The notes under the pieces: generated by a model
Databases searched by the model: none
What the model saw: the letters and a program-made list of their open reading frames with translations, nothing else
Told to the model about the DNA's origin: nothing
In this document: positions 22,329 through 23,830 of the stretch, one piece after another
Numbering within the stretch: the stretch's first letter is position 1
How the letters are laid out: each line of letters opens with the position of its first letter
Position numbers and translations under genes: made by a program
Origin: Bacteroidales bacterium
GTDB taxonomy: Bacteria; Bacteroidota; Bacteroidia; Bacteroidales; WCHB1-69
Direction of reading: 5' to 3'
Assembly: GCA_031266895.1 (NCBI GenBank)
Contig: JAISAD010000182.1
Location: 1 to 23,830, forward strand
Length of the DNA stretch: 23,830 nt

Positions 22329-23830
22329 ATGAGCGAATTAGAAGAAGGGTTATTGCAACAGGAGGAATACAATGCTGAAAATATCCAAGTTTTGGAAGGC
22401 TTGGAAGCAGTGAGAAAAAGACCTGCCATGTACATTGGCGATGTGGGAGAACGTGGATTACACCATTTGGTTTATGAGGTAATAGATAATTCTATTGACG
22501 AAGCACTGGCCGGCCATTGCGATAATATTGAAGTTACAATTTATGAAGATAATTCCATATCAGTGCTCGATAACGGACGTGGCATCCCAACCGATTTTCA
22601 TGAAAAGGAGCAACGATCTGCTTTAGAAGTGGTGCTTACTGTACTTCATGCAGGCGGCAAATTTAACAAAGATTCCTACAAGGTATCAGGCGGTTTGCAT
22701 GGCGTTGGGGTATCGTGTGTGAATGCACTCTCAAAGTGCCTGCGTGCTGATGTTTATCGAAACGGTATCCACTTTGTGCAGGAATACGCTTACGGAAAAC
22801 CTGTCTATCCTGTGAAAGAGGTAGAAAAATCAGATTACAGAGGTACCAGAATTACATTTTGGCCAGATGACACCATTTTTAACATATTGGAATATAAATA
22901 TGATATTCTTGCTACCCGCATGAAAGAGTTGTCTTTTTTGAATAAAGGGATTACGCTGACTATACATGATATGAGAGAGCAAAAAGAGGATGGAAGCTAT
23001 CGCTCCAACCGCTTCTATTCGCAAAACGGCTTGAAAGATTTTATCAAATATCTGGACGGTGGTCGTGAAAAAATTATGGATATTCCCATTTACATGGAAG
23101 GCGAAAAAGAGGGCGTTCCAGCAGAAGTAGTGATGCAATACAATACCACCTTTACTGAAAATATTCACTCTTACGTCAATAATATCAATACAATAGAGGG
23201 TGGAACACATCTTACGGGTTTTCGCAGGGCGCTCACACGGACACTGAAAAAATATGCAGAAGAGAGCAAAATGCTCGAAAAATTGGAAAAACAGAAAATC
23301 GAAATTACCGGCGACGATTTTCGGGAGGGATTAACAGCCATTATTTCGGTAAAAGTGGCTGAACCTCAATTTGAAGGACAAACAAAGACCAAACTGGGCA
23401 ACAGCGAAATTGCCGGCGTAGTAGATCAAATGGTGAGTGAAATGCTGACCAACTATCTGGAAGAGAATCCAAAGGATGCCAAAGAAATTGTAAGCAAAGT
23501 GGTATTGGCTGCGACGGCACGCCACGCCGCCCGGAAGGCACGCGAGCTGGTACAACGCAAATCTGTATTTGGCGGGTCTGGACTGCCGGGCAAACTGTCG
23601 GACTGTTCCTCAAAAGACGCCTCGCAGTGTGAACTTTTCCTTGTCGAAGGGGATTCTGCAGGGGGAACGGCCAAACAGGGACGCGACAGCCATTTTCAGG
23701 CTATTTTGCCGCTTAGAGGTAAAATTTTGAATGTAGAAAAAGCAATGCCTCATAAAATTTTCGACAGCGACGAAATTAAAAATATTTACACCGCATTAGG
23801 CGTAACTATCGGAACAGAAGAGGACTCAAA
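22329..23830 (+). CDS. gyrB: DNA gyrase subunit B (5' part; runs off the window)
   Basis: Gyrase B hydrolyses ATP to drive negative supercoiling. The frame is open from the ATG at 22329 to the window end, about 500 codons. The start MSELEEGLLQQEEYNAENIQ leads into VLEGLEAVRKRPAMYIGDVG. The GHKL ATPase residues are in EVIDNSIDEALAGH and DNGRGIPTDFH, and the glycine lid in KVSGGLHGVGVSCVNAL. The transducer is followed by the TOPRIM motif EGDSAGGTAKQGRD from residue 440 and LPLRGKILNVEKA, which favours GyrB over ParE. The missing part is the rest of TOPRIM and the C-terminal tail. Confidence 0.96.
   Translation, partial: MSELEEGLLQQEEYNAENIQVLEGLEAVRKRPAMYIGDVGERGLHHLVYEVIDNSIDEALAGHCDNIEVTIYEDNSISVLDNGRGIPTDFHEKEQRSALEVVLTVLHAGGKFNKDSYKVSGGLHGVGVSCVNALSKCLRADVYRNGIHFVQEYAYGKPVYPVKEVEKSDYRGTRITFWPDDTIFNILEYKYDILATRMKELSFLNKGITLTIHDMREQKEDGSYRSNRFYSQNGLKDFIKYLDGGREKIMDIPIYMEGEKEGVPAEVVMQYNTTFTENIHSYVNNINTIEGGTHLTGFRRALTRTLKKYAEESKMLEKLEKQKIEITGDDFREGLTAIISVKVAEPQFEGQTKTKLGNSEIAGVVDQMVSEMLTNYLEENPKDAKEIVSKVVLAATARHAARKARELVQRKSVFGGSGLPGKLSDCSSKDASQCELFLVEGDSAGGTAKQGRDSHFQAILPLRGKILNVEKAMPHKIFDSDEIKNIYTALGVTIGTEEDS

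Overview
The window looks like a chromosome segment from an anaerobic member of the Bacteroidales (Bacteroidota). The sequence basis is: repeated promoter boxes of the Bacteroidota form TAnnTTTG before most transcription units, absence of clear Shine-Dalgarno sites, a secreted giant protein with a Por/type IX secretion tail, a long NusB followed by DUF1573-yajC-ybbR-coaE, and a GG-type ribosomal-peptide precursor with its radical SAM maturase. I saw no tRNA, rRNA, CRISPR array, insertion sequence or phage gene.

Layout. 63-2028 (-): a membrane protein with RDD-like segments and an erythromycin-esterase/ChaN-like domain, split by an apparent one-base frameshift. 2062-4256 (-): a compact natural-product (RiPP) cassette made of a promoter, a roughly 270-base ATG-free leader full of hairpins, an 84-residue precursor with eight cysteines, an internal hairpin, a SPASM radical SAM maturase with a PqqD-like N-terminus, and a strong terminator. 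4367-4711 (+): a small HTH regulator diverging from that cassette, with an almost leaderless promoter. 4757-7455: dapB (+), a phosphate butyryltransferase without its kinase (-), and a CDF metal exporter (-). 7575-12428 (+): a 1617-residue secreted leucine-rich-repeat/HAF/FN3 protein with a type IX sorting domain, starting at GTG. 12501-13900 (-): metK behind a SAM-II riboswitch that I identify by sequence and pseudoknot pairing. 14146-16288 (+): purC-purF. 16322-19094 (-): the nusB-DUF1573-yajC-ybbR-coaE block. 19242-22153 (+): a carboxynorspermidine/saccharopine dehydrogenase, a secreted C1 (bleomycin-hydrolase-like) peptidase and a small lipoprotein. 22329-end (+): the first 500 codons of gyrB.

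Most of the window is housekeeping metabolism: lysine/diaminopimelate, SAM, purine, CoA, protein export, transcription antitermination and DNA topology. The accessory part is the left 4.7 kb. The RiPP cassette there is the best candidate for an undescribed system: precursor and maturase are adjacent, the precursor core has irregular Cys spacing, and a structured noncoding leader precedes it. No transporter, leader peptidase or immunity gene is recognisable beside it in the window. The SAM-II element upstream of metK is the clearest RNA regulator.
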